Of a stretch of DNA of 64,000 nt, positions 37,828-46,899 are shown in pieces. The DNA is taken from NCBI RefSeq assembly GCF_007747655.1, contig NZ_CP036274.1:4526001-4590000 (forward strand). Direction: 5' to 3'. How positions within the stretch are numbered: position 1 is the stretch's first letter; the number at the start of each line of letters is the position of its first letter. The position numbers and the translations under genes were made by a program. Source of the stretch: Anatilimnocola aggregata. Its GTDB lineage: Bacteria > Planctomycetota > Planctomycetia > Pirellulales > Pirellulaceae. The notes under the pieces are model-generated. The model made no database searches. It was not told the origin of the DNA and saw only the letters and a program-made list of their open reading frames with translations.

Positions 37828-39375
37828 CAACGCCGTGAACCCTTTTTAGGCAGCGGTCGTGAGGTAGCGGGCGCGATGGATTTGGGACTTGGTGGCGAGT
37901 AGGAACTCGGGAGAGCCAGCGGGCGGGTCGGGACGTTTTTTGCGAGGATAGTTGCGGCTGGATTTGTTGGCTCGCTCGTAGGTGTCGCGCACTGCTTGAG
38001 GGAGTTGGTGGGGGAGCGATTGTTGCCGAGCCAGCGGATGTCGATAGTCGCGCATCAGCCGCCGATACGTGCGCCAGACGCCCGCTAGGCTGAGTTGAGT
38101 AGGATCTAGTTGTACGCGCGTCGCTTGGACCTGAGCATCGAGCGCCATGCTCCATAGTCCCAGCAGCGACCACTCCAACTCCAAACGCGCATGCGCGGCA
38201 TTGGTGCTGCGAAGTTTGCGGCGCTGATACGTTTGCTTCAAGTGGCGAAAGAAGAGTTCCACGCCCCAGCGACGACGGTAAACGTCGAGGACTTGTCCGC
38301 GCGATAATTCTTCTTCTCCGACGCTGGTGAGCAAGTAGACCGGATACTTTCCACCAGTGGCCACGACGAGGCGTAACACGAGCGGCGGCTGGCTGCGACG
38401 GGCAGCACGATCGGGCCAGAGATACACCGTGCCAACGACTTCGCGGGAGAAGCCCAGCTTGTACAGCAGACGCACATTCGAACCGACTCGCACCAGGAAA
38501 TGGCGACCACTGTTAACAACGGCGCGCAGACAATCGTAACCCACGAAGCCAGCATCGGCGGTGATCAGGGCATTGCTCGGAAGTTCGTCGAGCATCGCCA
38601 ACCAATGCTCGCGCTCGCTACTGCCGGTCGGACCGATTCGCCACGACCAAGGCAGTCCTGTGCCGACGTGAAACAGCAGGGTCAACCACATTTGCGGGAC
38701 GCTTGCCTTGCGCGAGTGAATCGCGGTGCGCGGTTTCTGGCGACGATTGCGTTTGAGTTTTCGTCCCTTACCATCGCGAACCGGAGCATGTGCCGCCTCG
38801 TGTGACTTGCTTCGCGGCACGTCGACTCGGCTGCCATCAATGCCGAAGAGGACCAGGCCATGAACTCGCCAAAGGGTGGGTAATGCACGCTGCATCTGCC
38901 GTCGAAACGTCACCTGCAATACGCCGACCAGCAGCACCGTCCAACGCAGCAGCAACTTCATGAAGGCTTGCACCGAACTGGCAAACTCCTGTTGCGGCGC
39001 AAACAGAAATTGAGCTAATCTGCGGGCAGCAAAGAAGCGGTCCCCCAGCGTGAGTTCATCCGACCAAGCCCAGAGCAACGCCGTGGCCGCCAATTGCCGT
39101 GGGCCCCACGTGCAGTCGTCACGAAACCGAATCGCACCCCAGTCCCCCTCGCCGAGCAATCGCTCCAGTGACTGCTTGAGCTGATCCGCTTGGAACTCGG
39201 CAACGACAACCTGACTTCGACCTTGCTGACTTCGACTAGGGTCTTGATGCGACATTCCCGAATCCTTTCGGGTGAGCGGTGAACGATCCTTTCGCGGTGA
39301 GAAACGAAAGCATCGCCACTAACCTCAATCGCATCAAGACTTTTTCACTCTCGCCAAAAAGGGTTCACGGCGTTG
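37828..39375 (-). mobile_element. IS4-family insertion sequence, copy 2 (inverted)
   Basis: This 1548-bp element is the inverted near-identical twin of the copy at 24558-26105, with the same 20-bp terminal repeats (37828-37847 and 39356-39375). Its own 9-bp target duplication is AGTGCCACT (37819-37827 and 39376-39384). Both target sites fit the near-palindrome RGTGCCACY. Because each copy is flanked by its own matching duplication, these are two separate insertion events. They also show that the 11.7 kb between them has not been left inverted by recombination. Confidence 0.96.
37846..39255 (-). CDS. IS4-family transposase (copy 2)
   Basis: This 469-residue transposase has the same sequence as copy 1, with the DDE triad D140, D234, E333 and the Y-x2-R-x3-E-x6-K signature. 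It is intact and presumably active. It reads in the same direction as the small CxxC gene that the element interrupts. The nucleotide differences from copy 1 that I found (complement positions 38392 and 38296) are silent. The same hairpin with AGGA in the loop precedes its start. Confidence 0.96.
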   Translation of the reverse strand: MSHQDPSRSQQGRSQVVVAEFQADQLKQSLERLLGEGDWGAIRFRDDCTWGPRQLAATALLWAWSDELTLGDRFFAARRLAQFLFAPQQEFASSVQAFMKLLLRWTVLLVGVLQVTFRRQMQRALPTLWRVHGLVLFGIDGSRVDVPRSKSHEAAHAPVRDGKGRKLKRNRRQKPRTAIHSRKASVPQMWLTLLFHVGTGLPWSWRIGPTGSSEREHWLAMLDELPSNALITADAGFVGYDCLRAVVNSGRHFLVRVGSNVRLLYKLGFSREVVGTVYLWPDRAARRSQPPLVLRLVVATGGKYPVYLLTSVGEEELSRGQVLDVYRRRWGVELFFRHLKQTYQRRKLRSTNAAHARLELEWSLLGLWSMALDAQVQATRVQLDPTQLSLAGVWRTYRRLMRDYRHPLARQQSLPHQLPQAVRDTYERANKSSRNYPRKKRPDPPAGSPEFLLATKSQIHRARYLTTAA

Positions 39376-39415
39376 AGTGCCACTGGCTTGTTCCACCTGT
39401 CGGTTTATTCGCCAT
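39376..39415 (-). pseudogene. Small CxxC protein gene, 5' fragment
   Basis: These are the first codons of the gene whose remainder lies beyond IS copy 2. ATG at 39415 is preceded at good spacing by GGAGAG. Another ATG at 39433 would add six residues (MERLEQ). Read into the IS, the frame stops after three more codons, so the insertion abolishes the product. Confidence 0.7.
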
Positions 39416-39531
39416 TTGTTCAAGTCTCTCCATAGAAAACAGTAAAAAGGTAGCCATTAGAGTTCATCAACTATGCGTTTCAGGGTTGGCCCGGCTCACT
39501 CCAGTTAAACGCGGTCATCACTGTGTGAGCG

Positions 39532-40722
39532 TTAACCGTATCGCTGCCGCGGATGTCGGGGCAGGCTTTGGCAAGAAAAGTCTACGCCGAGCTTATGGGG
39601 CCTACTCCCTAGCGCCCGGGCAACCGCATCCCAGGCTTCGACTCGCATGCACGCACCTGCGTCACTACGGCCGCTCGGCGGCTGAGCCACAACACACCTA
39701 GGGATTATTTTGTTTTGCGAACGAGCCGCGCGCAAAAGAGAGCTCGCGCTCTTACTTGTTTCCTCGACAGCGTCCGCATCTGCAAAAAACACGATTGGTC
39801 GGCCTTGAGCACGTTGCAGAATAAGCGATTGTTGCTGCAGCGATAGCTTTCCCTTCTTCCCAAAAATCGCGACAGCGTTGGTGCCCAGCCGCCAAACATC
39901 GGTGACGCCCTCGCAGATCACCACTGGTCCCGTAAGTTCGCTTGCCCATGTCAAGCCATATACCGCAGCACTCGCCGAAAACCCAGCAGCGGTCAAATAT
40001 TTTGGGTCGTTGCGTCCTGCCGAACTCTCGGCGATCGCACGGGCTTGCCAACCGACTAGATGTACACGCTGGTGGGCTTGAGTGCTCGGGATCCAACCGT
40101 AAACAGGAATCACAAGCCGATGCCGAAATTTCGGCTTCACATCGCCGCAGAAATCGCAGTAATACACGCGCCAGCGCTCCCACAGCTCTTGGGGGTCAAA
40201 GTGGCGCGCTTCGAGATACTCCACCGCCGCGTAGTCAGTTTCGACGTCAATAATCGGTGTAATATTCGCAGGCAGGTCGACGCGTTGTGCTTCTAGGATT
40301 TTGCGCGGCGTACCATTTACCGGTGCCCTTCCGAGGGCAGGTAACACCCTGAAGCAGCTCCTACCCGGTTGCAGTTGCTTCCAAAGCTCATGCTGACGCG
40401 ACCAAGAACCTGGGGTATCAATGTCGAAGCATTCATTATGGAAGCACTTCAACAGATGAATGCGCGGCTTGCCTGAGTTTGGGTGAGGGGTCCCGTATTG
40501 ATACTGGAGCGACAGGCGGCCGCGCTCATCCCCGCAGAACGGACAGTCCACAGCATAGTGCTCGACATTTGTTGCGCCAAAATTGCGCTGGCTGGAGGCA
40601 CGCAAACGGCCACCGCGGTGCCAGTCAGGAATCAATTTCGTCTCCTGGCCAACGCCCGCATTTGTGATGTGGACATGGCCGAATTCTGCGCAAAGACGAC
40701 GGTAAAGTTCTGGGTTGAGCAC
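39532..40722 (-). CDS. Primase-like protein with CHC2-type zinc finger and TOPRIM domain
   Basis: This 396-residue protein has an N-terminal zinc ribbon (C60-x2-C63 and C93-x4-C98, in DCPFCGDE and CFHNECFD). From about residue 255 there is a TOPRIM-like domain (GPVVICEGVTDVWRLG and PIVFFADADAVEE, giving the conserved E and D-x-D). This is the layout of DnaG-like primases in mobile elements. It would prime replication of the element, together with the D5-type helicase whose gene ends 208 bp upstream. The C-terminal 60 residues are basic and poorly defined. Confidence 0.8.
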   Translation of the reverse strand: MLNPELYRRLCAEFGHVHITNAGVGQETKLIPDWHRGGRLRASSQRNFGATNVEHYAVDCPFCGDERGRLSLQYQYGTPHPNSGKPRIHLLKCFHNECFDIDTPGSWSRQHELWKQLQPGRSCFRVLPALGRAPVNGTPRKILEAQRVDLPANITPIIDVETDYAAVEYLEARHFDPQELWERWRVYYCDFCGDVKPKFRHRLVIPVYGWIPSTQAHQRVHLVGWQARAIAESSAGRNDPKYLTAAGFSASAAVYGLTWASELTGPVVICEGVTDVWRLGTNAVAIFGKKGKLSLQQQSLILQRAQGRPIVFFADADAVEETSKSASSLLRAARSQNKIIPRCVVAQPPSGRSDAGACMRVEAWDAVARALGSRPHKLGVDFSCQSLPRHPRQRYG

Positions 40723-40844
40723 GGGATTGATTTCGTTGATTTAGCGTAATTGCGGGTTCCGTCCTCGCGTCCAAGGTTTCGCGAGAACGTGCCTATGAAA
40801 AACAACAACTACACCACTTTTTCTTCTTGGAATATTTGAAATAG

Positions 40845-40860
40845 CCAGGACGCCAGGACG
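40845..40860. repeat. Tandem 8-mer (CCAGGACG)2 upstream of the primase gene
   Basis: Two direct copies of CCAGGACG lie in the 208-bp gap between the helicase stop and the primase start, next to an AT-rich stretch. They may be a binding site for an element-encoded regulator or replication protein. Confidence 0.4.
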
Positions 40861-40930
40861 GGAATGCCTAACCTTCACTTCAATCTGAGCTTTCTTCGTA
40901 CCGGAAGAGTCCCGGCTTGCTGCGGTCTTC

Positions 40931-42868
40931 CTAGGCGAAATGCCGAGAACCGACGTACTTCAATCCACGGAGGATGCGGCGCCTTGGTGGTGGGCCATCA
41001 GGACGAGTGCACTTAGCACCAACTTGTTCCTCCAGGCGCCGCGCAAACTCGCTACTGTTGACCGCTAGGCGGTTGTTCGCCTTGCAAAAGGTCTTGTAAA
41101 TGTTGAAAAGGAACGGCAGCTCTTCTGATTTGTTCGGATCAAGCTCGCAATACTCGCCAAAGAACTGGATGAAGGGGTCGCTGTCGATCTGATGTTGGCG
41201 CTCAATCGCGTCGCAGGTCTTACAGGCACTAAACCGTCCGTGTTTGACAAGCCGAATCAAACCGTCGAGAAACCAGTTCGCGATTCCGGGAAGCTCGCCG
41301 AGCAACTTAGTACCCAAGTACTTGTCCGCATTCACGGCGGAAAAGCTCTCGGTAAACGGAATGATCAGTAGCCGCCGAAACACTCCACTAGAGCGATCGT
41401 TAATCGCCGGTAACGAATTGGTGCCATACATTAGCTTGGCGCGCGGGACAAAAGTTTCGGCATCGATCCCCTTGCGCTCGATTTGCAGCGCATCACCCGA
41501 GACGAGCTGCTTGAGCACACCCTCGTGGAATTTCTCAACGCGATTAAGGTCATTGCAGATGTTGGCGAGCTTGCCTTTCATCTGACTGGGCCGAAACGAA
41601 TGACTAAGGTGCTCCAGCGCGACATGCGAGACATTGTCGCGGCCGAGGACCGCCTCCAATACATTCAGCACGGTCGACTTACCGTTGGCCCCAGTGCCCA
41701 GCAAAATGCAGACCTTCTCCATCCGCGGACCGTTTTCAGCTAGCGCCCAGCCGCCGAACTCCTGGAATCGCTCGCGACGACGATCGTGCTTCCCTTTGCG
41801 CGGCAGGATCTGTTGAATGGTTTGCATCCAGAGTGGACATTTGGCTGTTGGGTCGAAATCGAAACCCAATTGCACCGCCGAAAAGTGCCGCGGCGAAAAG
41901 TTGAAGAAGTCTGGCAGGCCCGTCCCAGCCAGCACCGGACTGAGATCAAGCAGACCGTTTCTGCAAGCGACATAGGGTGATGCACTTGTGCTCGCCGCTG
42001 CATCGTCGATCCACAGAGGGCCTTCGAGGCGACTCTCCACTAAACTGCATAGCCCCTGCAAATGGAGCATTACATCGCGCAGCAGTGGTTTCGTGGCTTG
42101 GCCGGTGCCAGCCACTTGCAGCATTTGGACGACCCCGGTTTCCACGCGCTCGGCTGACACCTCTCGCCAAACCTGACCGTCGAACCGTTGCCAAGTTTCG
42201 CGATAGCGCAACAGGCGGGGGACATGCACGTCCTCTGGATTCGAGGTGTCACTTGCGAGGCTGGCAACGTACCGCCGGGCGATACCTTCCGGCCCCTCGT
42301 TAGCCATTACTCCGTCGTTGGTGCGCGCGAGGTTTTTAATGGCCGCTTCGAGTTCGGATTTCTTGGGCTGAGGAAGGTGCTGCCGTTTGTAAGCTTCGCG
42401 GATTTTGGCCACCGTTTCACCGATCTGGGTGGGGTAGACAAGTGCTGCCGCTTCACACATTGCCTGCCGAATAGCAACCATGTGGTCCAGGTCTTCGTAA
42501 TTCCGAATCGCAGACAAGCAGCAGACAAATAAGTTCTGCTTGGCGGAATGGCTCAGCTTCCCGGCCAACGTCACCTGAGGGCTAGTTTCCGCGATCGCTT
42601 GGAAGGCCGTCCAGCGGAAATGCGGCGACCATTGCTCGAGTTCCCGAAGCTCGACCGTGACCGCGCTGACGTCTGCGGCCACCAGGCATTCGGCGAATTC
42701 CTTGGCAGCTTGATCGTCCTCGGCGCTGATAAAGATTTCTTGCGATTGCGTGCGAACGATCACCCCAGCTCCCACCGGGTACTGCACAGGTTGAACCGCA
42801 TCGGTATTTCCGGGCGGCTTTGTTTTTTGGCGTTTGCTGCGATTGGGCGGCAGAATCAGATTCCTCAT
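40931..42868 (-). CDS. D5-family phage/plasmid primase-helicase (SF3)
   Basis: This is a predicted 645-residue protein. The C-terminal half is a superfamily 3 helicase: Walker A LLGTGANGKSTVLNVLE near residue 395, then NICNDLNRVE, and the sensor/arginine segment RSSGVFRRLLIIPF. Just before it, YVACRNGLLDLSPV is the D5_N-type signature. The N-terminal region is less defined and may hold a DNA-binding or primase part. It unwinds DNA for replication of the element. I chose ATG 42868 because AAGGAT lies 9 bases upstream. An open frame extends 127 codons further but crosses the DUF1580 gene and is unlikely to be translated. Confidence 0.9.
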   Translation of the reverse strand: MRNLILPPNRSKRQKTKPPGNTDAVQPVQYPVGAGVIVRTQSQEIFISAEDDQAAKEFAECLVAADVSAVTVELRELEQWSPHFRWTAFQAIAETSPQVTLAGKLSHSAKQNLFVCCLSAIRNYEDLDHMVAIRQAMCEAAALVYPTQIGETVAKIREAYKRQHLPQPKKSELEAAIKNLARTNDGVMANEGPEGIARRYVASLASDTSNPEDVHVPRLLRYRETWQRFDGQVWREVSAERVETGVVQMLQVAGTGQATKPLLRDVMLHLQGLCSLVESRLEGPLWIDDAAASTSASPYVACRNGLLDLSPVLAGTGLPDFFNFSPRHFSAVQLGFDFDPTAKCPLWMQTIQQILPRKGKHDRRRERFQEFGGWALAENGPRMEKVCILLGTGANGKSTVLNVLEAVLGRDNVSHVALEHLSHSFRPSQMKGKLANICNDLNRVEKFHEGVLKQLVSGDALQIERKGIDAETFVPRAKLMYGTNSLPAINDRSSGVFRRLLIIPFTESFSAVNADKYLGTKLLGELPGIANWFLDGLIRLVKHGRFSACKTCDAIERQHQIDSDPFIQFFGEYCELDPNKSEELPFLFNIYKTFCKANNRLAVNSSEFARRLEEQVGAKCTRPDGPPPRRRILRGLKYVGSRHFA

Positions 42869-43029
42869 CGTTGTAATCCTTGCTTGATCCGGCACCCGGC
42901 TTCTCAGGGCCTGTGTGTCGGAGGTTGAATGGTTGATGCGATATGCTCGACAACAGAGAGCGTGCCGTTTTTTACATAACCCGATCGATGCGACTTTGAT
43001 TGTCGCGCCCGTGTGGCTGTGGGACTCGG

Positions 43030-43338
43030 CTAGCGGCTTGGCCTGCGAAGTTCCGCTTCGGCAGCTGCGATCCGATCGAGCCGCGAATTCGCTCCTTCTG
43101 GGGGCTGCTGGGGAACGGCGATACGCGGGACCGCCAACGCGGCGAAGAACCGTTCCAGCGCCTCCCGGCTGGTGCAGCGCGTATTGCCGACTTGCAGTGA
43201 CTCCAGGATGACCCCGCGGCAACCACTGGTGGTCCACCGATAAACACAAGAGGTATGGACCTTCTTGCCTGCGCGCCGCCGCGGCAGGAGTGCTGCGGCT
43301 TCGGCCAGGGTTACAATCGTTTCGCCGAGACTGATCAT
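43030..43338 (-). CDS. DUF1580 protein, excisionase-like DNA-binding
   Basis: This 102-residue protein belongs to DUF1580, a family I know only from planctomycetes. It starts MISLGETIVTLAEAAALLPR, then HTSCVYRWTTSGCRGVILES and TRCTSREALERFFAAL. The layout is a winged helix like MerR/excisionase proteins, in which one helix-turn-helix picks the site and the wing follows. It probably controls excision or the element's replication genes. It is upstream of the helicase gene by 161 bp and downstream of the iteron-like region, the expected place for a regulator that binds there. Confidence 0.82.
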   Translation of the reverse strand: MISLGETIVTLAEAAALLPRRRAGKKVHTSCVYRWTTSGCRGVILESLQVGNTRCTSREALERFFAALAVPRIAVPQQPPEGANSRLDRIAAAEAELRRPSR

Positions 43339-43745
43339 TGCTGTCCCTTGTTTAAATGCGTCGACTCACGCCACCTCGCCTACCTTCGCGAGTCGACGCG
43401 GGACCGGGCACCTGGGGACAGCTGGGGACAACTGGGACATTTCGAATTTTTTTCCGGTCCAGGTTGAGACCGGGGGTAGAGGGCGCGGCGGATCAGCAAA
43501 CCGTCGGCGCCCTAGGGCGAGCAGTTGATAACAGCCGGAGCAGCTCTGGTTATTCCGCCAGTACCAAGAATGTGTTGCTGTTTTTCTGGGGTGGCGACGT
43601 TCAATCAAGAACATCTGCGTCACCAGTCAGAGCGGGGCTCGGACATCGCCCCCGCGACATTTAGACACGAGCCGACTGCCAGCCAACGCGTACGGAAATC
43701 GCCAACTACAGCAAACAGACGATTCAAACTGAAACTTGCCGATGT
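43339..43745. other. Gene-free control region of the integrated element
   Basis: No supported gene is seen. It holds a perfect inverted repeat and three short direct repeats (listed separately) followed by a T-rich run at 43445-43455. The rest has no feature that I can name. This is a likely regulatory or replication-origin region for the operon beginning with the DUF1580 gene. Confidence 0.55.
43358..43439. promoter_or_regulatory. Inverted repeat plus three iterons, candidate operator or origin
   Basis: GCGTCGACTC (43358-43367) and GAGTCGACGC (43390-43399) form a perfect 10-bp inverted pair with a 22-base spacer. They are followed by CTGGGGACA at 43412 and 43422 and a shorter CTGGGACA at 43432, spaced ten bases apart (one helical turn). 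The set lies directly upstream of the DUF1580 and helicase genes, next to an AT-rich stretch. Confidence 0.55.
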
Positions 43746-44582
43746 TCAGGCCGAGGGAGCTTTCTTCTGCATGCGCTTAAGTTGCTTTCTGACAACTTCG
43801 ATACTCACTGTTCCGCAGCAACCGGGAGCGATCTCTTTTCGCTCACCAACAGGTTTGCTGTTCCACGCGTTTCTGATTTCTGCTGGTTTCCTGTTCTGAC
43901 TTTTCAATCTGAAAAAGTAGAAATCACGCTGCGAACAGCCATTTTCCGGCAGTTGATCTAATACAGGCCTGTCTTCGCTGTTCGTGCCGGTCAGCTCATC
44001 TGCTCGAATTGGCATCTGTGCCCAGGCACGGAGAAACTCTTGGCGCAGCAGGCCGCGCAGCGCACCACTTTCAGCGGCGCAACGCTGCATTAGCGGCCAT
44101 TTCCAGCCGTGCTGCGCAAGTTCTCCCAAACCGTCAGTGACAAATTTCAGATCAGTTAGGTGCTGCAGGTCGGGGGCCATGAGCAGCGCGTGGTGATCGC
44201 CGAGAAAGGCGAGATCCCGCATAAGTCCCTCAGCAATTTCGGCGGCGAGTTCATGGTAAGACGAGGCCACTAGGCGGTGACGTGTGTTCCAGCAGCTAGG
44301 TCCGCTCAAACGAGGCAACGGCCGGTGAGTGGTCCCCATAGCCAGCCAGGGAAGAACTTGGGCGATCAGCGGCTGCGCTGTCTGCAAGGGGCCAGTGACC
44401 GCTTTGATCTTTTCAGCAATAAACAGCACGGGCTGTTCGCTTACTTGCTGGCCCTCCTGTTCCCAGACTGGTAATCCGCCCAGTAAGTCCCCGACGGAAG
44501 AGAGCATGCTGAAAAAATTGTGCACGTGAACGTACGGCACATAGAGTTTGCGGGGGGCTTGTTGGCTTACGTCGACTAACAT
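43746..44582 (-). CDS. Element protein of unknown function
   Basis: This 278-residue predicted protein has no recognised domain. It is rich in W, H and L, with no signal peptide or membrane segment. The last 60 residues (EIRNAWNSKPVGERKEIAP and EVVRKQLKRMQKK) look like a small helical, basic module that recurs in planctomycete element proteins, which may bind DNA. The start ATG is preceded by GAGGAAC at good spacing. It begins 35 bases after the original integrase stop, so it was likely co-transcribed with the integrase. Confidence 0.65.
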   Translation of the reverse strand: MLVDVSQQAPRKLYVPYVHVHNFFSMLSSVGDLLGGLPVWEQEGQQVSEQPVLFIAEKIKAVTGPLQTAQPLIAQVLPWLAMGTTHRPLPRLSGPSCWNTRHRLVASSYHELAAEIAEGLMRDLAFLGDHHALLMAPDLQHLTDLKFVTDGLGELAQHGWKWPLMQRCAAESGALRGLLRQEFLRAWAQMPIRADELTGTNSEDRPVLDQLPENGCSQRDFYFFRLKSQNRKPAEIRNAWNSKPVGERKEIAPGCCGTVSIEVVRKQLKRMQKKAPSA

Positions 44583-44617
44583 GCGATGTTCCTCGTGGTT
44601 GTAACGATGTCCTCATT

Positions 44618-45898
44618 TCAACCGATGGTGCGCATGATTTCCACGCCCCGCTGCAGGTCGCGCTCCGCTTAAACCTGTGTAACATCGGCGGCCGCATGCC
44701 CCAGCACAATCTGTGCTCCCTCGACTCCGAACCGCTTGCGGACTTCAGTCGCTGCCGTATGGCGAAGCTGGTTCGGACTCCACAGGTGTTGCTGCCGCCA
44801 GGCGTTAGCTCGCCGGCGGAGTTCCGTTTGCTGATCTGACGCTAACTCGCAGCACTTCGCCTTCAACTCGACGGGCTTGTTGAACGCAGCTTCGCAGGCC
44901 CGATGGATGGCTCGCCGATAACTTGCTGTGGTGTAGCACTCTTGAGGTGAACGCTTGGGCTGGGAAACTCGGTTTGTGCCAGGGGCATTACCATGGGTTC
45001 GGGGAATGACCCGCCGTTGATGTCGTTGCGATTGACGTTGGGCTTCACTTTCCTTCGGCGAGAAGCAATACGACGCGGCAGGCCGCGCCAGGTAGGGTTG
45101 CAAAATTGCCTGGGCACGCGGTCCCAGGAAAATAACTCGCGTCTTTCCCTGGTGTTCGGTTTTATGGATTTCTGGGCGGTAGGTCCAAACCTCGCCGCCC
45201 CTGTCCAGGTCGCCCGGGCGCATCCGACAGACGTCTTCTGGCCGGCTCCCCGTCAGCCGCTGAATTCGCACCATGTCCCCGACCACGGCGGGCAAGAAGG
45301 CAAGGGTTTTCTCGACGATGGCATCATCGACTGGCCGAATCGGCTCAGTCTCGCGGGCGTCACAACGACCTTTCCGCAGGCCGGCTACTTCCCGCAACGC
45401 CTGGACGACGTTCGCGGCGATCATTTCCTTCGAGGTGGCCCACGAAAAGGCCCGCACGATGCGGGCAATCTGTTTGTTGATGTGCTTGCGAGACCAATCA
45501 CGGGCGAGCATCGCTTGTTGGACGGCTTGCAGTTTGAGTGGTCCGAACGAATCCGCAGGCTCGGAGCCATAAAGGGCCTGGGCGACGGTCAGCGCGGCCA
45601 CAATTTGAGTGACTTCGTTCGTGACCACGCCATTCTTGCGGTAGTACCCCTCGGCATACCGCTTATAAGCGGCGCACACCTCAACGAGCGTAACGCTTGA
45701 CGTCGGATGCGAGTCGGTAGCTGCGCTTCGCTGGCGACCGTTGGCCAGCCACTCCGCGATGAGGCGATCGTATTCCAGGCGACTGGCCTTGGTTCCATGA
45801 GGTCCTAGGTAGTAGTCAGATCCGGCCAGGTTGACCACGGCCTGACCCGAGGCACGGTGCAAACGATATTTGGGAATTGCTGATGCCAAGCGAGGCAT
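44618..45898 (-). pseudogene. Tyrosine integrase with a stop at the catalytic tyrosine codon
   Basis: This is a site-specific recombinase of the phage-integrase family, 409 residues to the premature stop. It has the first catalytic arginine in RLTGSRPEDVCRMRPGD, then NQLRHTAATEVRKRFG with the H-x-x-R core, and LGHAAADVTQV. Relatives continue Q-x-Y-AERD, where the tyrosine is the nucleophile. Here the codon is TAA (44669-44671), and the frame continues AERDLQRGVEIMRTIG to a TGA at 44618-44620. A single base change from TAT or TAC explains it. The start at 45898 has GGAGGAG just upstream. A longer open frame to 45964 is less likely. The truncated enzyme cannot form the covalent DNA link. Confidence 0.88.
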
Positions 45899-46020
45899 GA
45901 AAGGGCTCCTCCGAAGTTCAGCAAAACGGTACATACCGTTTTGCGCTCTCGGAAAAAGCCGCACTGCTCACATTGAGCAGGTGACAGCAACCACTGTCTC
46001 AGCAATGACTTAAGAAAAAG

Positions 46021-46094
<74 letters not shown>

Positions 46095-46245
46095 TTATGT
46101 GGTTAGTAGAGAGTGATTTGCTGTTGAACAGGTTCGCTCTCGACTAGACAGGTAAGTTTATCAGATTTCGGCTGCGGGTCGAGGGGCGGTCCAACCTTTT
46201 CAGCAGAATGCCGAAAGATCCCGCTGAGCGTTGCTTGCCAAAGAC

Positions 46246-46899
46246 TTAAGCCGCGCGACGCTGCGTTTTGACGCTTTCGCGGGCAAGGCGATGAATTTCG
46301 GTCACCGGGAGTGGCTGGAAAACTGTCTTGCCTCCGGCGGCCGCTTGCTCACGAAGTACCATTGTCTCGTTGTGGAGCATGCGGGGAAAGTACTTCCAAG
46401 CTCGTTCGAGGTCCGCCGCTTGCTGATCGGCAGAAATGATTACCAGGTCGGTATCGGCCAGATTGTTGGCGCAGCGAGCGAGAGCATCGAAGGGCGACCC
46501 CGGAACCAGTTGCACCTTTACATCGGGGGCGCGAACCGTGGCGAACGCTTGCTTCAGCGTCAGTCCATGTTGACCGGTCGGACGAGCCTCGAAAAGGTCG
46601 ATGCCTGTATAGCGCAAGGGCAGGTTCTCGGGCTGCCACGACAGCACCTCGAACAAGCGCGTGGTGCGTGTTCCATCTCCCACACCCAGTTCCAAGACGG
46701 AACGGATTGTGCGGCCTTTAACGGCCTTGTAGAGCGCGCGATCGTTCGCGGGCTGGGAGAAATACAACAGCCATGTACTGCGGATCAGGGCGCCGGCGCT
46801 CAACGTCGCATTCCTTTGCGGCGAAACAGATTTCAGGCGAATAACCCTATCTTCGGCTCGCTTCGCCCGCGAATTCACTTGCTGGACATTGGCCCGCAC
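46246..46899 (-). CDS. Class I SAM-dependent methyltransferase-like protein
   Basis: This 217-residue protein has a methyltransferase motif I (SVLELGVGDGTRTTRLFE, about residue 67) followed by an acidic motif II (LRYTGIDLFEARP) and DTDLVIISADQQ as a motif IV-like strand. The fold is a Rossmann-type SAM methyltransferase. The C-terminal part is short and no acceptor-specific motif is visible, so the substrate is unknown. The first 40 residues are basic. It is alone on this strand, outside the element and upstream of the tRNA. Confidence 0.75.
   Translation of the reverse strand: MRANVQQVNSRAKRAEDRVIRLKSVSPQRNATLSAGALIRSTWLLYFSQPANDRALYKAVKGRTIRSVLELGVGDGTRTTRLFEVLSWQPENLPLRYTGIDLFEARPTGQHGLTLKQAFATVRAPDVKVQLVPGSPFDALARCANNLADTDLVIISADQQAADLERAWKYFPRMLHNETMVLREQAAAGGKTVFQPLPVTEIHRLARESVKTQRRAA

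Noticed and set aside
24558-39375. A composite transposon formed by the two IS copies
   Set aside because: Each copy has its own matching 9-bp duplication, so they inserted separately and did not move the segment between them as a unit.
39385-39531. The second attachment site of the integrated element
   Set aside because: No match to the tRNA 3' end was seen here or elsewhere in the window, so the left limit stays unknown.
42869-43249. N-terminal 127-codon extension of the D5 helicase frame
   Set aside because: It overlaps the DUF1580 gene in another frame, has odd composition, and the ATG at 42868 has a proper ribosome site.
43412-43439. A CRISPR array at the short direct repeats
   Set aside because: The repeats are only 8-9 bases with single-base spacers, and no cas gene is present.
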